40,091 bases of DNA from Desulfurococcaceae archaeon UBA285 (GCA_002495025.1 DADP01000038.1:1-40091), one strand, 5' to 3'. Positions 7,608 to 17,336 are shown, counted from the first letter of the stretch. Made by a program: numbers and translations. Notes: a model not told the origin generated them from the sequence alone.

Positions 7608-8993
7608 TTAATATCCTAGAATGTCATCCCAGAGATCTCTTTCAACTTGTTTAACAACTGGTACTTTTATTCTAGACTTGAAGAATTCCTGTGCTACATC
7701 TGGGAATAGACAATACGTTAATACATCTTCTTCTTTGCTATAGAATCCTTTTTCTAATACTTCTTTTCTACACTTCTCGTACATCGGCTCTAATAGGTCT
7801 GCTGGCCGGACGGTTATTGGTTTATCTCCCTTTAAAACCATTTCTACTACTTCTGGTTTTATTGGTGCTGGTGGTCTACCATATAATCCCTTGACATAGT
7901 TTACTGTCTCTTTGGCTACTACTTGGTATCTACCATACAATACGTTTAATACTGCTTGTGCACCCACTATTTGTGATGCTGGTGTTACTAGTGGCGGCCA
8001 TCCAAGGTCTTCTCTTACTCTCCTTACTTCTTCTAGTACTTCTTTCAACTTGTCTTCTGCTCCTATTTGTTTGAGTTGTGCTATGAAATTCGAGATCATA
8101 CCGCCTGGGATTTGGTGTTCTAGGACGTTTGGATCAGGCATGAAGACTCTTATATCAAGTAGCTCCTTGTATTTCGCAAACAATACTTTGCCTAGGTATT
8201 CACTTATTTCTCTAATGGCCTCCATGTCTAGGTTTGGTCTGTGTTCTGGGGGTAGTGCATAGTATATTGTCTGAACGCCGGGGTGGCTTGTTCCAAATGC
8301 TAATGGACTAATAGCTGTGTCAATAAAGTCTGCTCCTGCCTCTACTACTTTAATATATGTTGCTACTGCGAGGCCTCCTGTAAAGTGGCTATGTACATCT
8401 ACTGGTATTTTGAAGTGTTCTTTTAGTGCTTTTACTAGATTGTAGCCTGTATAGGGGTCTAGTATACCAGACATGTCTTTTATTGTTATATGGTCTACTT
8501 CTAGTGCAACTAGTTCCTCGGCTACTTTCAAGTAGTGTTCTATTGTGTGAACAGGACTAATAGTGTAGACTAGTGTACCCTGTACAATAGCTCCCAGACT
8601 CTTTGCTTTCTTGATAGATGTCTTCATATTTCTAACGTCGTTTAATGCATCGAAGACTCTAAATATATCTATTCCATTATTATATGCTGCTTCAACGAAT
8701 TTCTCTACTACGTCGTCTGGGTAGTGACGATATCCAACGAGGTTTTGTCCTCGTAGAAGCATCATGAGTTTTGGTTTTCTAACTCTCTCCCTAATAATCC
8801 TCAATCTCTCCCACGGGTCTTCCTTCAAATACCTTATCATAACGTCGAATGTAGCTCCTCCCCACATTTCAATAGCGTAAAATCCAGCCCGGTCAATCTT
8901 GTCTAGTATTGGAATCATATCTTCTGTTTTAAATCTAGTAGCTATGAGTGATTGGTGTGCATCACGTAGTGTTAAATCAACAATTTGTACCAA
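7608..8993 (-). CDS. Biotin-dependent carboxyltransferase subunit (pyruvate carboxylase subunit B / oxaloacetate decarboxylase alpha type)
   Basis: 461 residues of the pyruvate carboxylase/oxaloacetate decarboxylase carboxyltransferase family. TLRDAHQSL opens the TIM barrel, the carbamylated lysine is in HITIKDMSG, and the metal histidines are in VDVHSHFTGG. The C-terminal conserved domain is present, but there is no biotin-attachment domain with the usual AMKM motif, so the carrier must be a separate protein, not seen here. The start is a TTG with GAGGTG 5 nt upstream. The choice between carboxylation of pyruvate and decarboxylation of oxaloacetate or methylmalonyl-CoA cannot be made from sequence alone. 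Confidence 0.9.
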   Translation of the reverse strand: MVQIVDLTLRDAHQSLIATRFKTEDMIPILDKIDRAGFYAIEMWGGATFDVMIRYLKEDPWERLRIIRERVRKPKLMMLLRGQNLVGYRHYPDDVVEKFVEAAYNNGIDIFRVFDALNDVRNMKTSIKKAKSLGAIVQGTLVYTISPVHTIEHYLKVAEELVALEVDHITIKDMSGILDPYTGYNLVKALKEHFKIPVDVHSHFTGGLAVATYIKVVEAGADFIDTAISPLAFGTSHPGVQTIYYALPPEHRPNLDMEAIREISEYLGKVLFAKYKELLDIRVFMPDPNVLEHQIPGGMISNFIAQLKQIGAEDKLKEVLEEVRRVREDLGWPPLVTPASQIVGAQAVLNVLYGRYQVVAKETVNYVKGLYGRPPAPIKPEVVEMVLKGDKPITVRPADLLEPMYEKCRKEVLEKGFYSKEEDVLTYCLFPDVAQEFFKSRIKVPVVKQVERDLWDDILGY

Positions 8994-9054
8994 TATTACA
9001 CCTCTATTACTAGCTTATAACACATTTATTAAGTAGAGGGGTAATATAGCTACC

Positions 9055-10002
9055 ATGATATTATCAGTAGAAGGGTATTGTGGCTTGACTATTGAAGTAG
9101 AACACGTCTCAAAATCTTTTGGACGTGTACAAGCCCTACGAGACGTTTCTTTTACTGTTAGAAATAGTAGTGTAGTAGGATATGTTGGATTGAATGGAGC
9201 GGGTAAAACAACAACTATTAGAATAGCAGTAGGCGTTCTACCACCAGACACTGGCGATGTCTTAATTGATGGATACTCTATAGTAAGAGAAAAGAAGAAG
9301 GCGTCTGAGAGAATTGGCTGGGTACCAGAACTACCAATTTTTGAATCTGATTTCAAAGCACTAGACTACTTCGTCTACCTGGCTGGCTACTATGGATACT
9401 CTCATAGCGAAGCCAGGCAAATGGGGATCGAATTACTTAGTAAACTAGGACTTGGAGAAGCTTTGAATAGAAAACTAGCTACTTTCTCGCAGGGAATGAA
9501 GAAGAGGTTTGCACTAGCAGTATCACTCATCAACGACCCTCCCAACTTTATATTCGACGAGGTATTAAATGGACTAGACCCACAAGGCATAGTGTTCTTT
9601 AGAGAACTCGCACTGGAATTTAAAAAGAAGTGCAAAGCAGTATTATTCTCCTCACACATACTCAGCGAAGTTGAGGGAATAGCAGACGAAGTAGTATTTA
9701 TACACAAGGGTAGAATAATAGGAGTATACTCAATGGAAGCTATTAAATCAATGGTTAAACCAGCAATTGAAATAACACTATCTAGACTAGACAACGAGGT
9801 CGTAAAACTACTTGAAAAATACGGTGAGCCAGTAGTGGTAGACGAGAAAAAGATTATTCTACGAAATCCTAGCTCCGACCCAAGCAGTGTAATAGCTGAA
9901 TTAGTAGGCATGGGAGTAAACGTAATGGAGTTCAAGAGAGAAGAGAAGAGCTTGGAAGACTTCTTCTTTGAATTAATTAAGAAAGCAGAGGGCGGTGTGT
10001 AA
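9055..10002 (+). CDS. ABC transporter ATP-binding protein (ABC-2 type exporter)
   Basis: A 315-residue ATPase subunit. Walker A is GLNGAGKTT (about residues 45-53), the signature is FSQGMKKRF, and Walker B with the D-loop is FIFDEVLNGLDPQG. The H-loop histidine lies in SSHILSEVEG. A C-terminal extension of about 90 residues is typical of the DrrA/CcmA group. The ATG at 9055 has GAGGGGT upstream at a rather long spacing; the TTG at 9085 is an alternative start. The stop codon overlaps the permease start by one base (TAATG), so the two are translated as a pair. Confidence 0.94.
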   Translation: MILSVEGYCGLTIEVEHVSKSFGRVQALRDVSFTVRNSSVVGYVGLNGAGKTTTIRIAVGVLPPDTGDVLIDGYSIVREKKKASERIGWVPELPIFESDFKALDYFVYLAGYYGYSHSEARQMGIELLSKLGLGEALNRKLATFSQGMKKRFALAVSLINDPPNFIFDEVLNGLDPQGIVFFRELALEFKKKCKAVLFSSHILSEVEGIADEVVFIHKGRIIGVYSMEAIKSMVKPAIEITLSRLDNEVVKLLEKYGEPVVVDEKKIILRNPSSDPSSVIAELVGMGVNVMEFKREEKSLEDFFFELIKKAEGGV

Positions 10003-11735
10003 TGGTTAATCCTGTATTCTATGATTTTAAAAGAGGTATTTTGAGGCTATCGGTATTACTAACACTACTATTATTTATAAGTATAGGAGTAGGTCTAGCT
10101 TATCTAGTTACTTCACTACTTGCAACCACTCCACTACCGCAATACTTCATCTATTCTTCTACTATTGATTCCTCAACGGGAGTATTCAACCTCGAAGTAT
10201 TGTTAATGTCTCCAGAGATGTGGAGTGTAGATGGTGAAATATCCTATAAATTAGGGTGTTCAAAACTACTGGGAGAAGACCCCAAAACAGGCTCTGCATT
10301 TTGGGATTTTGTCATAGTAGATGAAGGCGTTGCTAAGAGTAGTAACGGGAGAATCTACCTTGAAAAATCTATTTTCAAACAAGAAACCCAGTTTGATAAA
10401 AATGGAAGACCAATTGATAAAACAATTCTAGAAACATATACATGTAGTCTCTACTTAAACGTGACAACTCCACTTGGTACACAAACTACAATGGTGCATC
10501 CAACGGGTGGTTTTCCATATACCCCACTGGTATTCGAAAATAAAACCATTCAAGTACTAGTCGGCTCTAATCCAGTTTCAAATAGAAACAACGTTTACTT
10601 CTCAACTAGTGAAACCCTAGTACTACACCCGTCAAATACAGATGTTATAGGCGTAGCTTCTACATCTATATACTATAATAGACAAGCCGGCAGGGCATAT
10701 CTACTACTATCTTTGTATACTCCAATAGACATGGAATTCGAAGTATACATTGAAAAACCCGGTTTACAAAACACTCAAATCATACTCGGAAAGCAGGGTA
10801 TACTTGAATTAAACCTGAGTGAAATAGAAGAATACTTCAATAAAATAGACGTAAAGGTCAAGAGGGGGATTAGTATAGTCGAATTGGATACTAGTTTATT
10901 CAATAATACTCTTGGGAGAATGCCATCGTACACTGTCCTTGTATTATCACGGAGCAACCGTATTGCATATAGTTTCATACCGACACCGAGCAATAGTATA
11001 CTTAGAGGTCAAACAGCGAGAATAATTTATGGTCAGCTACTAGGGTCTACTGGAATAGGTTTATTTGCCTCTTTCTTCCCGGTTGTAGTTCTCTACCTTG
11101 TCTACGTATATATAGCTAAACCAAGGTCTCAAGGAGCACTGGAATTCGTTTTAGCTAGGCCTATTACAAGGTTTGAGCTTTTTACTACGAGGTATGTAGC
11201 GGGTGTTCTAGTGGTTTTCACTGCTAGTTTACTCTTCTATATTGGTTTAATGGTATCTATTTACTTTTTGACTGGTGTTTCAACGAGTATTCAAGGAGCA
11301 ATACTCTTGTTTACGGGTTTAACGCTATCTCTAGTAGCGTTTTACTCTCTATGCTATTTGCTAGCATCTCTCACTAGTGGAACAAGGTACATTGTTGTAT
11401 CTGTCTTTACATATATATTGTTTACAATGCTGTGGAGTCTTATATCCCTGGGTGTAACACTGGTTGTTACCGGTGGATTTACAACACGCTTCTATGATGA
11501 GCTTGTAAGAATACAGTATATCTCCTATTACTTTAACCCATTGAGAATAATGGATTTCATGCAATACTACTTCATGACCGTTGAATTCGAAGAATTCATT
11601 TTACAACCTAGAGTAGAGGAAATTCTAAGAGAGGTTGTTAATCCGTGGTTTGTAGCGTTGAGTACAATAGCGTGGATTACTATACCAGTTGTTCTAGGCT
11701 GGTTAAAGTTCAAAAAAGCTAGTTTATCCACGTAG
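10002..11735 (+). CDS. ABC-2 type transporter permease with large ectodomain
   Basis: 577 residues. One N-terminal membrane helix (about 14-38) is followed by a roughly 290-residue extracytoplasmic domain, then about five C-terminal membrane helices from residue 345 on. The segment KPRSQGALEFVLARPITRFEL is the coupling motif seen in ABC-2 permeases of the NatB/YhaP type. Its start overlaps the stop of the ATPase gene, so it is the partner permease. The substrate is unknown; this layout is used for export of lipids, drugs or sodium, or for envelope work. Confidence 0.88.
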   Translation: MVNPVFYDFKRGILRLSVLLTLLLFISIGVGLAYLVTSLLATTPLPQYFIYSSTIDSSTGVFNLEVLLMSPEMWSVDGEISYKLGCSKLLGEDPKTGSAFWDFVIVDEGVAKSSNGRIYLEKSIFKQETQFDKNGRPIDKTILETYTCSLYLNVTTPLGTQTTMVHPTGGFPYTPLVFENKTIQVLVGSNPVSNRNNVYFSTSETLVLHPSNTDVIGVASTSIYYNRQAGRAYLLLSLYTPIDMEFEVYIEKPGLQNTQIILGKQGILELNLSEIEEYFNKIDVKVKRGISIVELDTSLFNNTLGRMPSYTVLVLSRSNRIAYSFIPTPSNSILRGQTARIIYGQLLGSTGIGLFASFFPVVVLYLVYVYIAKPRSQGALEFVLARPITRFELFTTRYVAGVLVVFTASLLFYIGLMVSIYFLTGVSTSIQGAILLFTGLTLSLVAFYSLCYLLASLTSGTRYIVVSVFTYILFTMLWSLISLGVTLVVTGGFTTRFYDELVRIQYISYYFNPLRIMDFMQYYFMTVEFEEFILQPRVEEILREVVNPWFVALSTIAWITIPVVLGWLKFKKASLST

Positions 11736-11811
11736 TTTTTTACTCAATGCTCTGTTTATTGACTCCTCACTGTGGATAGTTGATTGTATAAAAAGTGTTT
11801 ATATGGGTTGC

Positions 11812-13020
11812 CTATAATACTTTGTTTTCTTCGAGGAATTCTCTGAGTAGTTTAAATCCTTCTACTAGTTCTTCTTCTTTCATTGTTACAAATGTTATTC
11901 TCAAGTGGTTTCTTCCAGCTTCTCCAAATATTGATCCTGGTAGCATTACTACGCCTTTAGACTCTGCTAGTTTCAATGTGAATTCTACGTCGCTTACTCC
12001 CATTTTTGATATGTATGGTGTCATATCTGGGAATAGATACATACTAGCTGTTGGCTTGTGTAGTTTAGCTCCCGGTATTAGCTCTTTGAAGCCTTGGTAT
12101 GCAGCGTCTCGTCTACTCTTGTATACTGGTAGTACTTGTGCAAGGTATTTCTCTTTGAAGCCGTTTACGAGGTAGTAGTATGCAAGCCACTGCATTGGAA
12201 CTGGTGCTACAATACCGAGTATTCCCTTTAACTTTACTAGTTCTGGCATTATATCGCTTGGCCCGTAAATGTATCCAAGTCTACCTCCAGGTATCGCGAT
12301 GTCTTTACTGAATGATCCAACAACTACTGTCTGCTCTAGAGCAGGATCTAGCTTCTCGAGCCAGATGTGTTCTCCCTCGTATACTAGGTGTTTGTATGCT
12401 ACGTCGTAGATAACCCATGCTTTCTTTTCGTGTGCAACCTCCATTATGGTTTTTGCTACTTCTTCGCTGATTACTCTAGATGTAGGGTTGTCTGGACTTG
12501 CAAACAATACTGCTTTAGCTTTTGAACCGAGTTTCTCTTTGATGCACTCTGGGTCTGGATTGAAGCCTGTTTCATGGGTTTGCCTGCAGGTTTCTACTTT
12601 GAGTTTTAGATATCTTGCTAGGTCCCAGTAGACACTGTATGATGGGTCGAATAGTAATACACTATCTCCCTCGTCGAGTAGTGTTGCTAGTGTTAGATAT
12701 AGTGCTTCGGCTCCACCAGTAGTAATCAATATCTGGTTTGCTGGTACATCTATTCCACCATACTTCTTAAGGTCTTGTGATATTGCTTCTCTTAATTCTG
12801 GAAGTCCCTGGGTTGGCATGTAGCGGAAGTGTTTAAATGGGTCTTTTCTAACTTGTTCTATAAAGTATTCTAGTGCTTCCTGGCATGGTGGGAGGCCTGG
12901 CTGGCCCGCTGTGTAATCATATACTTTTACACCGCGTCGTCTCAACTCGTGTGCTTTGTTAATAAGCACTCTATGAGGGTTTTGTGGTATTGATTTTACT
13001 CGTATAGATGCTCTAGACAT
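11812..13020 (-). CDS. Class I/II pyridoxal-phosphate aminotransferase (aspartate aminotransferase type)
   Basis: A 402-residue fold type I aminotransferase. The cofactor lysine lies in GSFSKDIAIPGGRLGY (about residue 239). SPDNPT carries the conserved asparagine, and IYDVAYKHL carries the Asp/Tyr pair that holds the pyridine ring and phosphate. The C-terminal arginine that binds the substrate carboxylate is in HLRITFV. GGTG precedes the ATG by about 7 nt. The amino-donor specificity (aspartate, alanine, aromatic or branched) cannot be decided here. It is downstream of tiaS with a short gap. Confidence 0.92.
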   Translation of the reverse strand: MSRASIRVKSIPQNPHRVLINKAHELRRRGVKVYDYTAGQPGLPPCQEALEYFIEQVRKDPFKHFRYMPTQGLPELREAISQDLKKYGGIDVPANQILITTGGAEALYLTLATLLDEGDSVLLFDPSYSVYWDLARYLKLKVETCRQTHETGFNPDPECIKEKLGSKAKAVLFASPDNPTSRVISEEVAKTIMEVAHEKKAWVIYDVAYKHLVYEGEHIWLEKLDPALEQTVVVGSFSKDIAIPGGRLGYIYGPSDIMPELVKLKGILGIVAPVPMQWLAYYYLVNGFKEKYLAQVLPVYKSRRDAAYQGFKELIPGAKLHKPTASMYLFPDMTPYISKMGVSDVEFTLKLAESKGVVMLPGSIFGEAGRNHLRITFVTMKEEELVEGFKLLREFLEENKVL

Positions 13021-13067
13021 ATATATACACCAATATACATGTATTTAAGAGAATATAAAAAGCCTTT

Positions 13068-14411
13068 TTACGAGAGTTTAACAATAAATTCTTCTATTTC
13101 AACTCCATTGAAACTTGTTTTTTCTCTTCCAATTCTCTCTATTGGCTTCATTAAGTGTTTAAACGCGCTTGGAGGCGGCTGGTAGATGCCCGGTTTTATT
13201 TTTCTTGGTTTAATAATTGGTGTTTTAACAGCCCTTGGATCTCTATAACCACACTTTCTACATCTATACCCTTTACCCCTCCCCATACTCTCCATTGTTG
13301 ATCTGCAAACCGGGCATTTTGGATTAACGTATTCTACTAGCTCTACTAGTTCCACTATTCTAATTTTCTCTAGGTTGAGTGTTAATCCATGCTTGCTACT
13401 CGGCGGCCTTGAACAACCCATAACTTCTACTCTATCTCCAACTACCAGCTCTTCAACAACATCTCTCAATTTCTTAGTTGGCTCGTAGACAGCTACATCT
13501 ATACAGCACTCGCCACTACATAGTTTGAATACTACGTGTCCACCTGGAATTCTAGTTGGCTTTGAGGAGACAACACCCTCTACTACTACACACATGTAAG
13601 GTCTTAGATTGCAGAACGAGTCTACTCTGTGTAAGTGTGCATCGGTGTGTTGGTTTGTACGGTATATTGCAATGTACTCTACTGGTTCATGTATAACTAT
13701 TTTTCTAAATGCTTCTAGTAGTATGTGTGGGTTTTCACCGCGCAGTCCTAGTAGTACGGGGTCTGGACCCCTCGGTGTTATAAGGGGTCTCTGCGCGTCG
13801 TAGTCGTAGTTTAATATTAGTTCTCCATGGTAGAGTCTATCTACTTCTATAATGCTCATTTCATCTACTTGTCTCTCACGGCCCCAGTACTCTTGTTTTC
13901 TATATGCGAGTAGCTCGTATGTATAGTCTGTGTTTTGCATTGTATAGCCAATAGCTGATAGTGCACCAATCAAACCCCTCTTTCTACTATTGTATACTCT
14001 TGTCTCTGGGTGTTTCATGAGTACTCTCTGAGCTAGGTCTAATGGTATAATATCATATAGTGCTTTCTCAGCAAGCCACTTGTATTCCCATGGAATATCC
14101 CCGGTGTGTAATATTAGTCCTGGCTGTTTCTTGGGGTCTTGGAATAAACCAGTGTATTCTTCAAGTGTGTTTCTAGCTAGTTCCCATATATCTAAAACAT
14201 CTGATTCTGAGGGTACACTTAATCTAAGTGCTACTGCTCCATTACCCCTTGTCTTCCATGGAACAGCCGGGTTGAGCCTTACGAGGTTGGGATAGTCTGT
14301 AAACAAGTATCCACGTCTACGTAGCTCCCAAGCTAGTAAAACAGCGTAGTGTGTAGTACAACCACCATTAATAGAGTCTACGTCGTCTATTCCAATATGT
14401 ATATTAATCAA
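13068..14411 (-). CDS. tiaS: tRNA(Ile2) 2-agmatinylcytidine synthetase TiaS
   Basis: 447 residues. This archaeal enzyme attaches agmatine to C34 of tRNA-Ile(CAU) so that it reads AUA codons. The N-terminal block IGIDDVDSINGGCTTHYA and the following RLNPAVPWKTRGNGAV are diagnostic of TiaS. A central ferredoxin-like and catalytic region is followed by an OB-fold (about residues 270-355). A zinc ribbon with CPVC and CRKC pairs lies near residues 372-393. The start is a TTG placed immediately after the stop of deoxyhypusine synthase (TAATTG), so the genes are coupled. Both modify the translation machinery using the same polyamine supply. Confidence 0.95.
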   Translation of the reverse strand: MINIHIGIDDVDSINGGCTTHYAVLLAWELRRRGYLFTDYPNLVRLNPAVPWKTRGNGAVALRLSVPSESDVLDIWELARNTLEEYTGLFQDPKKQPGLILHTGDIPWEYKWLAEKALYDIIPLDLAQRVLMKHPETRVYNSRKRGLIGALSAIGYTMQNTDYTYELLAYRKQEYWGRERQVDEMSIIEVDRLYHGELILNYDYDAQRPLITPRGPDPVLLGLRGENPHILLEAFRKIVIHEPVEYIAIYRTNQHTDAHLHRVDSFCNLRPYMCVVVEGVVSSKPTRIPGGHVVFKLCSGECCIDVAVYEPTKKLRDVVEELVVGDRVEVMGCSRPPSSKHGLTLNLEKIRIVELVELVEYVNPKCPVCRSTMESMGRGKGYRCRKCGYRDPRAVKTPIIKPRKIKPGIYQPPPSAFKHLMKPIERIGREKTSFNGVEIEEFIVKLS

Positions 14412-15392
14412 TTACTTCTTCACCAGTTGACACATAGCACCTACAACTATTAAGGGTAGTGCGATCGTGGCGTCAGCGTATACAACTATGTTTTTAGCAC
14501 TTGGTTTTATTTTACCCCAACTAACAGCTTCTCGTGGGTGTGCACCACTAAGACTACCATCATATTCAACAGCAGTTGTAATGTATATTGCGTAGTCTAA
14601 TCCTTCTTTGAGCTGTGCCCACCATATAGTGTGGTGTTTACTAATTCCCCCGCCAATTATTAATCCACCCAGTCTCTCAGCTGAGACAACTAGCTCGATA
14701 ATTTTTCTCTCGTCACTAATTAAATCTAGTTCCAACCCCAGTGAGTGGTAGTTAAATACCACCTGGGAGCCAAATGCACCATCGTAAATACCGGGTACAA
14801 ATACCGGAACATTACGCTCGTAAGCAGCTCTAAGAATACTGTTTTTATCACTTATCCTCCTACCTGCTTCTCTCAGTACATCGCTTACACTCCACTTCTT
14901 TTTCTCTCTAACTAGTTCTTCGAAGAGTCTACGTGCAAACTTCTCGACTACTAATCCATAGTCTTCAACGGGGATCAAAACATTGCCCAATCTATGTACT
15001 CCAATAGCTCGTAGCATTGAATCGTCATATCCCCAATCACCCTTGTAGTATTTTCCACCAGTAGACCTTGCTATATCGTGGTCTATTGCACCACAAGTTG
15101 TTATAACCGCGTGAAACCATCCTTCACGGATCATTTGTGCAAGCACTCCTCTTAAACCAGTTGAAACAATATTTCCTGTAAATGCCAGTATCCTGGTTGC
15201 ACCCGGATCAGAGGTCATTTCGGCCAGTATTCTACTAGCTCTATACACATGTCCAGCCATAAATCCATGAGAATCACCGAGTTTCTCTACTAACTCGCAT
15301 ACAGTCATACTTGGTGATACTTCATAGTCTTTAACTACCTCGCCAAGTAGTTCCTTCTTTACGTCTTCAACAATATCACTCAATTCAACCAC
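14412..15392 (-). CDS. dys: Deoxyhypusine synthase
   Basis: A 326-residue enzyme that transfers the aminobutyl group of spermidine to a lysine of aIF5A. NAD-binding blocks are visible as FTGNIVSTGLRG and TTCGAIDHDIARS. The intermediate-forming lysine is in AVSWGKIKP (about residue 294). SGAHPREA and YADATIALP are typical. The start is uncertain: GTG at 15392 gives 326 residues, while a TTG at 15383 has GGTGG 5 nt upstream and would give MSDIVEDV. It shares a short divergent spacer with the nuclease gene at 15480. Confidence 0.95.
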   Translation of the reverse strand: MVELSDIVEDVKKELLGEVVKDYEVSPSMTVCELVEKLGDSHGFMAGHVYRASRILAEMTSDPGATRILAFTGNIVSTGLRGVLAQMIREGWFHAVITTCGAIDHDIARSTGGKYYKGDWGYDDSMLRAIGVHRLGNVLIPVEDYGLVVEKFARRLFEELVREKKKWSVSDVLREAGRRISDKNSILRAAYERNVPVFVPGIYDGAFGSQVVFNYHSLGLELDLISDERKIIELVVSAERLGGLIIGGGISKHHTIWWAQLKEGLDYAIYITTAVEYDGSLSGAHPREAVSWGKIKPSAKNIVVYADATIALPLIVVGAMCQLVKK

Positions 15393-15479
15393 CGTAATTA
15401 AACATATTGTTGAAGTGTAATAATCTATTAATCAATAAAGTGTATTTAATAGAGACAATGGCATTAAATGGTTTAAACT

Positions 15480-16148
15480 ATGAAGACAGAGACCAAGGTA
15501 TTAATGACTGCTTTAAAATACAGGAGGATTTTCATCGAGGAACTAGCTTCTCTAACAAGTCTACCAGTAGAGATCGTTGAACAAGTAGTCCGGGAAAACC
15601 AGGATTTACTAGTTGTAAAAAACAACGAGGTATTAGTAAGAGAGCCGGTTGAAGCAGCGTTAAAACTGGTTTCAAACGGTGTTTCAATAGATGGAATTAG
15701 TAGTCTACTCAACTGGAGGGATTTCGAGTATTTTACTATGAGAATACTGTTTGAAGCCGGCTACGAGGTAGAACATGGTTTAATGATAACGAGCCCGGTT
15801 AGATTTGAAATAGATGTATTCGCCGTGGAACCAGCAACTGGTTTTACACTAGTAGTTGACTGTAAGCACTGGTCGTATACTTCAACTAGTAGACTAATAG
15901 AAGCGGGTGAAACACACATTAAGAGAATAGAAAAACTCATCAAGTATTATTCATATGTAAAGCAAAAATACAGAATTGCATCTAAAGCAAGAGAGTTAAC
16001 ACCTCTAATAATAACCCTGCTAACACCACCAATAAGAATCCATGCAAATACACTATTTCTCTCAATAAGAGAACTACCCGTATTCCTATCAAATAGACAT
16101 TACATATTAGACTACTACGAAGTAAAACCAATTAAAATACCACTATAA
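15480..16148 (+). CDS. Mrr-like restriction endonuclease-fold protein with N-terminal helix-turn-helix
   Basis: 222 residues. The first 80 or so form a small winged-helix-like region. After it comes a PD-(D/E)XK nuclease core: a glutamate in DFEYFTMRILFEAGYEV, an aspartate in RFEIDVFAVE and the DCK motif in LVVDCKHW, so the Mrr-type catalytic triad looks intact. There is no neighbouring methylase, so a conventional restriction system is unlikely. Housekeeping DNA or RNA repair next to PCNA is possible but unproven. A TGTATTTAAT box at 15441-15450 and no ribosome site suggest a leaderless start at the ATG. Confidence 0.82.
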   Translation: MKTETKVLMTALKYRRIFIEELASLTSLPVEIVEQVVRENQDLLVVKNNEVLVREPVEAALKLVSNGVSIDGISSLLNWRDFEYFTMRILFEAGYEVEHGLMITSPVRFEIDVFAVEPATGFTLVVDCKHWSYTSTSRLIEAGETHIKRIEKLIKYYSYVKQKYRIASKARELTPLIITLLTPPIRIHANTLFLSIRELPVFLSNRHYILDYYEVKPIKIPL

Positions 16149-16221
16149 CGAATTTAAACCACATCGATCAACCCAAGAACTTTAAACCCTTACAACAGTG
16201 ATTTCTATAATGGTGGTAGAA

Positions 16222-16281
16222 ATGCCTTGTAAGAAAAAGAAGAAAGAAGAAGTTAAAAAGAAAGAAAATGAAAAAAACTAG
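16222..16281 (+). CDS. Tiny lysine-rich ORF with strong ribosome site
   Basis: A 19-residue ORF, MPCKKKKKEEVKKKENEKN, with nearly all residues lysine, glutamate or asparagine. Its ATG is preceded by GGTGG (16212-16216) at the ideal 5-nt spacing; an in-frame ATG at 16210 would add four residues. Such a clean ribosome site before a short open frame is why it is listed. The purine-rich run could instead be chance A-rich spacer. If real, it would be a very small charged peptide of unknown role, perhaps nucleic-acid binding. Confidence 0.35.
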   Translation: MPCKKKKKEEVKKKENEKN

Positions 16282-16330
16282 TTAGATTATAATGTTGTTG
16301 TTTAATAATCAATAACAAAAAACTATAAAA

Positions 16331-16338
16331 TTTATAAA
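16331..16338 (+). promoter_or_regulatory. TATA box upstream of the unknown gene at 16404
   Basis: TTTATAAA lies inside an AT-rich stretch. Transcription would be expected to start near 16360-16365, giving a leader of about 40 nt that includes the GGTGAT ribosome site at 16393-16398. Confidence 0.6.
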
Positions 16339-16403
16339 CCAAGATTAAAAAGTAGTACTACGCAACCAGTGCTTACACTATGTTAATTATCTTTGGTGAT
16401 AAA

Positions 16404-17336
16404 ATGATTATTTCCGAGAATAAAGGATCAAGCATGTATACATTTAAACTAGTTAAACCTCTAGTCAACTTGATATCCCATAACCCTGGGTTAAAACACG
16501 AGTGGACTATTCAAAGTCCTTTGCCACTACAAGCTACCAGTAAAATTCTATGCTATCCTTGCCTACCCCTCTATTATTCTAGTAAGTTTAATAAAACATA
16601 TCTCACGAACAATTTATGTACTACAGAGTGGTGCATATCTAGGAGGCTTCAAGGTCTATTTAAAAAGACGTGTTTAGAAATTACAATACCCAGGTATTCA
16701 ATTGAACAAAATGAAAAACTCGTTGTTTATGGTGTAAGTCGGTTTTTTACTCTTAAGTTATTTTTCGAATTTAACGAGTCGCCAACTAGTGAAACAATAA
16801 TTACTGCAAAAGCTAGTTGTAATGGCGATGAAGAAATATGTCTGTCATTCACTAAAGACTACGTCCAAGCCATCCAAGAACTACTCGTTGATACACCTCT
16901 CTTTATTTTACGTGAATTATTTAAAATAGAAACTCCCCCAGTAGTTGTAAATAAACCTTCTAACGGAGGAATAGAAGTCTTAGATTTATTGCTAAGTATT
17001 GAATCTATTATTCATGTTGTAAAAAGAGCTTCTAAATTTAGTGCTTTAGAGCTACGGTCTGGATGGGATATCAGTGATTTAATTGATTTAATTAAGAGTG
17101 AGATAGAAAAAAGTAGAACTCGTGTTCACGTACACTTATTAATTCACTTATTAATTCCCGGTTTAGTCAACTTGTGGATTCTCATGGATAGAAATCTCCA
17201 CGTTATTGCTTGGAGAGGAGTTATAAAAGGCGTTGAATACCCTGTTACACTGGGTAACAGTGTTTTTAATATACTTCAATCATTTAAAGACAAAGATGTT
17301 GAAGTAAAGTTGTGGATTACAGAGAGTAAGGAGTAA
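16404..17336 (+). CDS. Unknown soluble protein upstream of PCNA
   Basis: 310 residues from the ATG at 16404, which has GGTGAT 5 nt upstream; an ATG at 16380 would add eight residues but lacks a ribosome site. I recognise no family. It contains cysteine pairs (CYPC near residue 48 and a C-x5-C, CTTEWC-type region near residue 75), and alternating hydrophobic/charged blocks without membrane segments. The C-terminus (VIKGVEYPVTLGNSVF onward) looks like a beta-rich domain. It ends about 60 nt before PCNA and may be read through into it. Confidence 0.75.
   Translation: MIISENKGSSMYTFKLVKPLVNLISHNPGLKHEWTIQSPLPLQATSKILCYPCLPLYYSSKFNKTYLTNNLCTTEWCISRRLQGLFKKTCLEITIPRYSIEQNEKLVVYGVSRFFTLKLFFEFNESPTSETIITAKASCNGDEEICLSFTKDYVQAIQELLVDTPLFILRELFKIETPPVVVNKPSNGGIEVLDLLLSIESIIHVVKRASKFSALELRSGWDISDLIDLIKSEIEKSRTRVHVHLLIHLLIPGLVNLWILMDRNLHVIAWRGVIKGVEYPVTLGNSVFNILQSFKDKDVEVKLWITESKE

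Noticed and set aside
9402..9935. Long antisense open frame opposite the ABC ATPase gene.
   Set aside because: A shadow of the real gene: serine- and isoleucine-rich with no family features.
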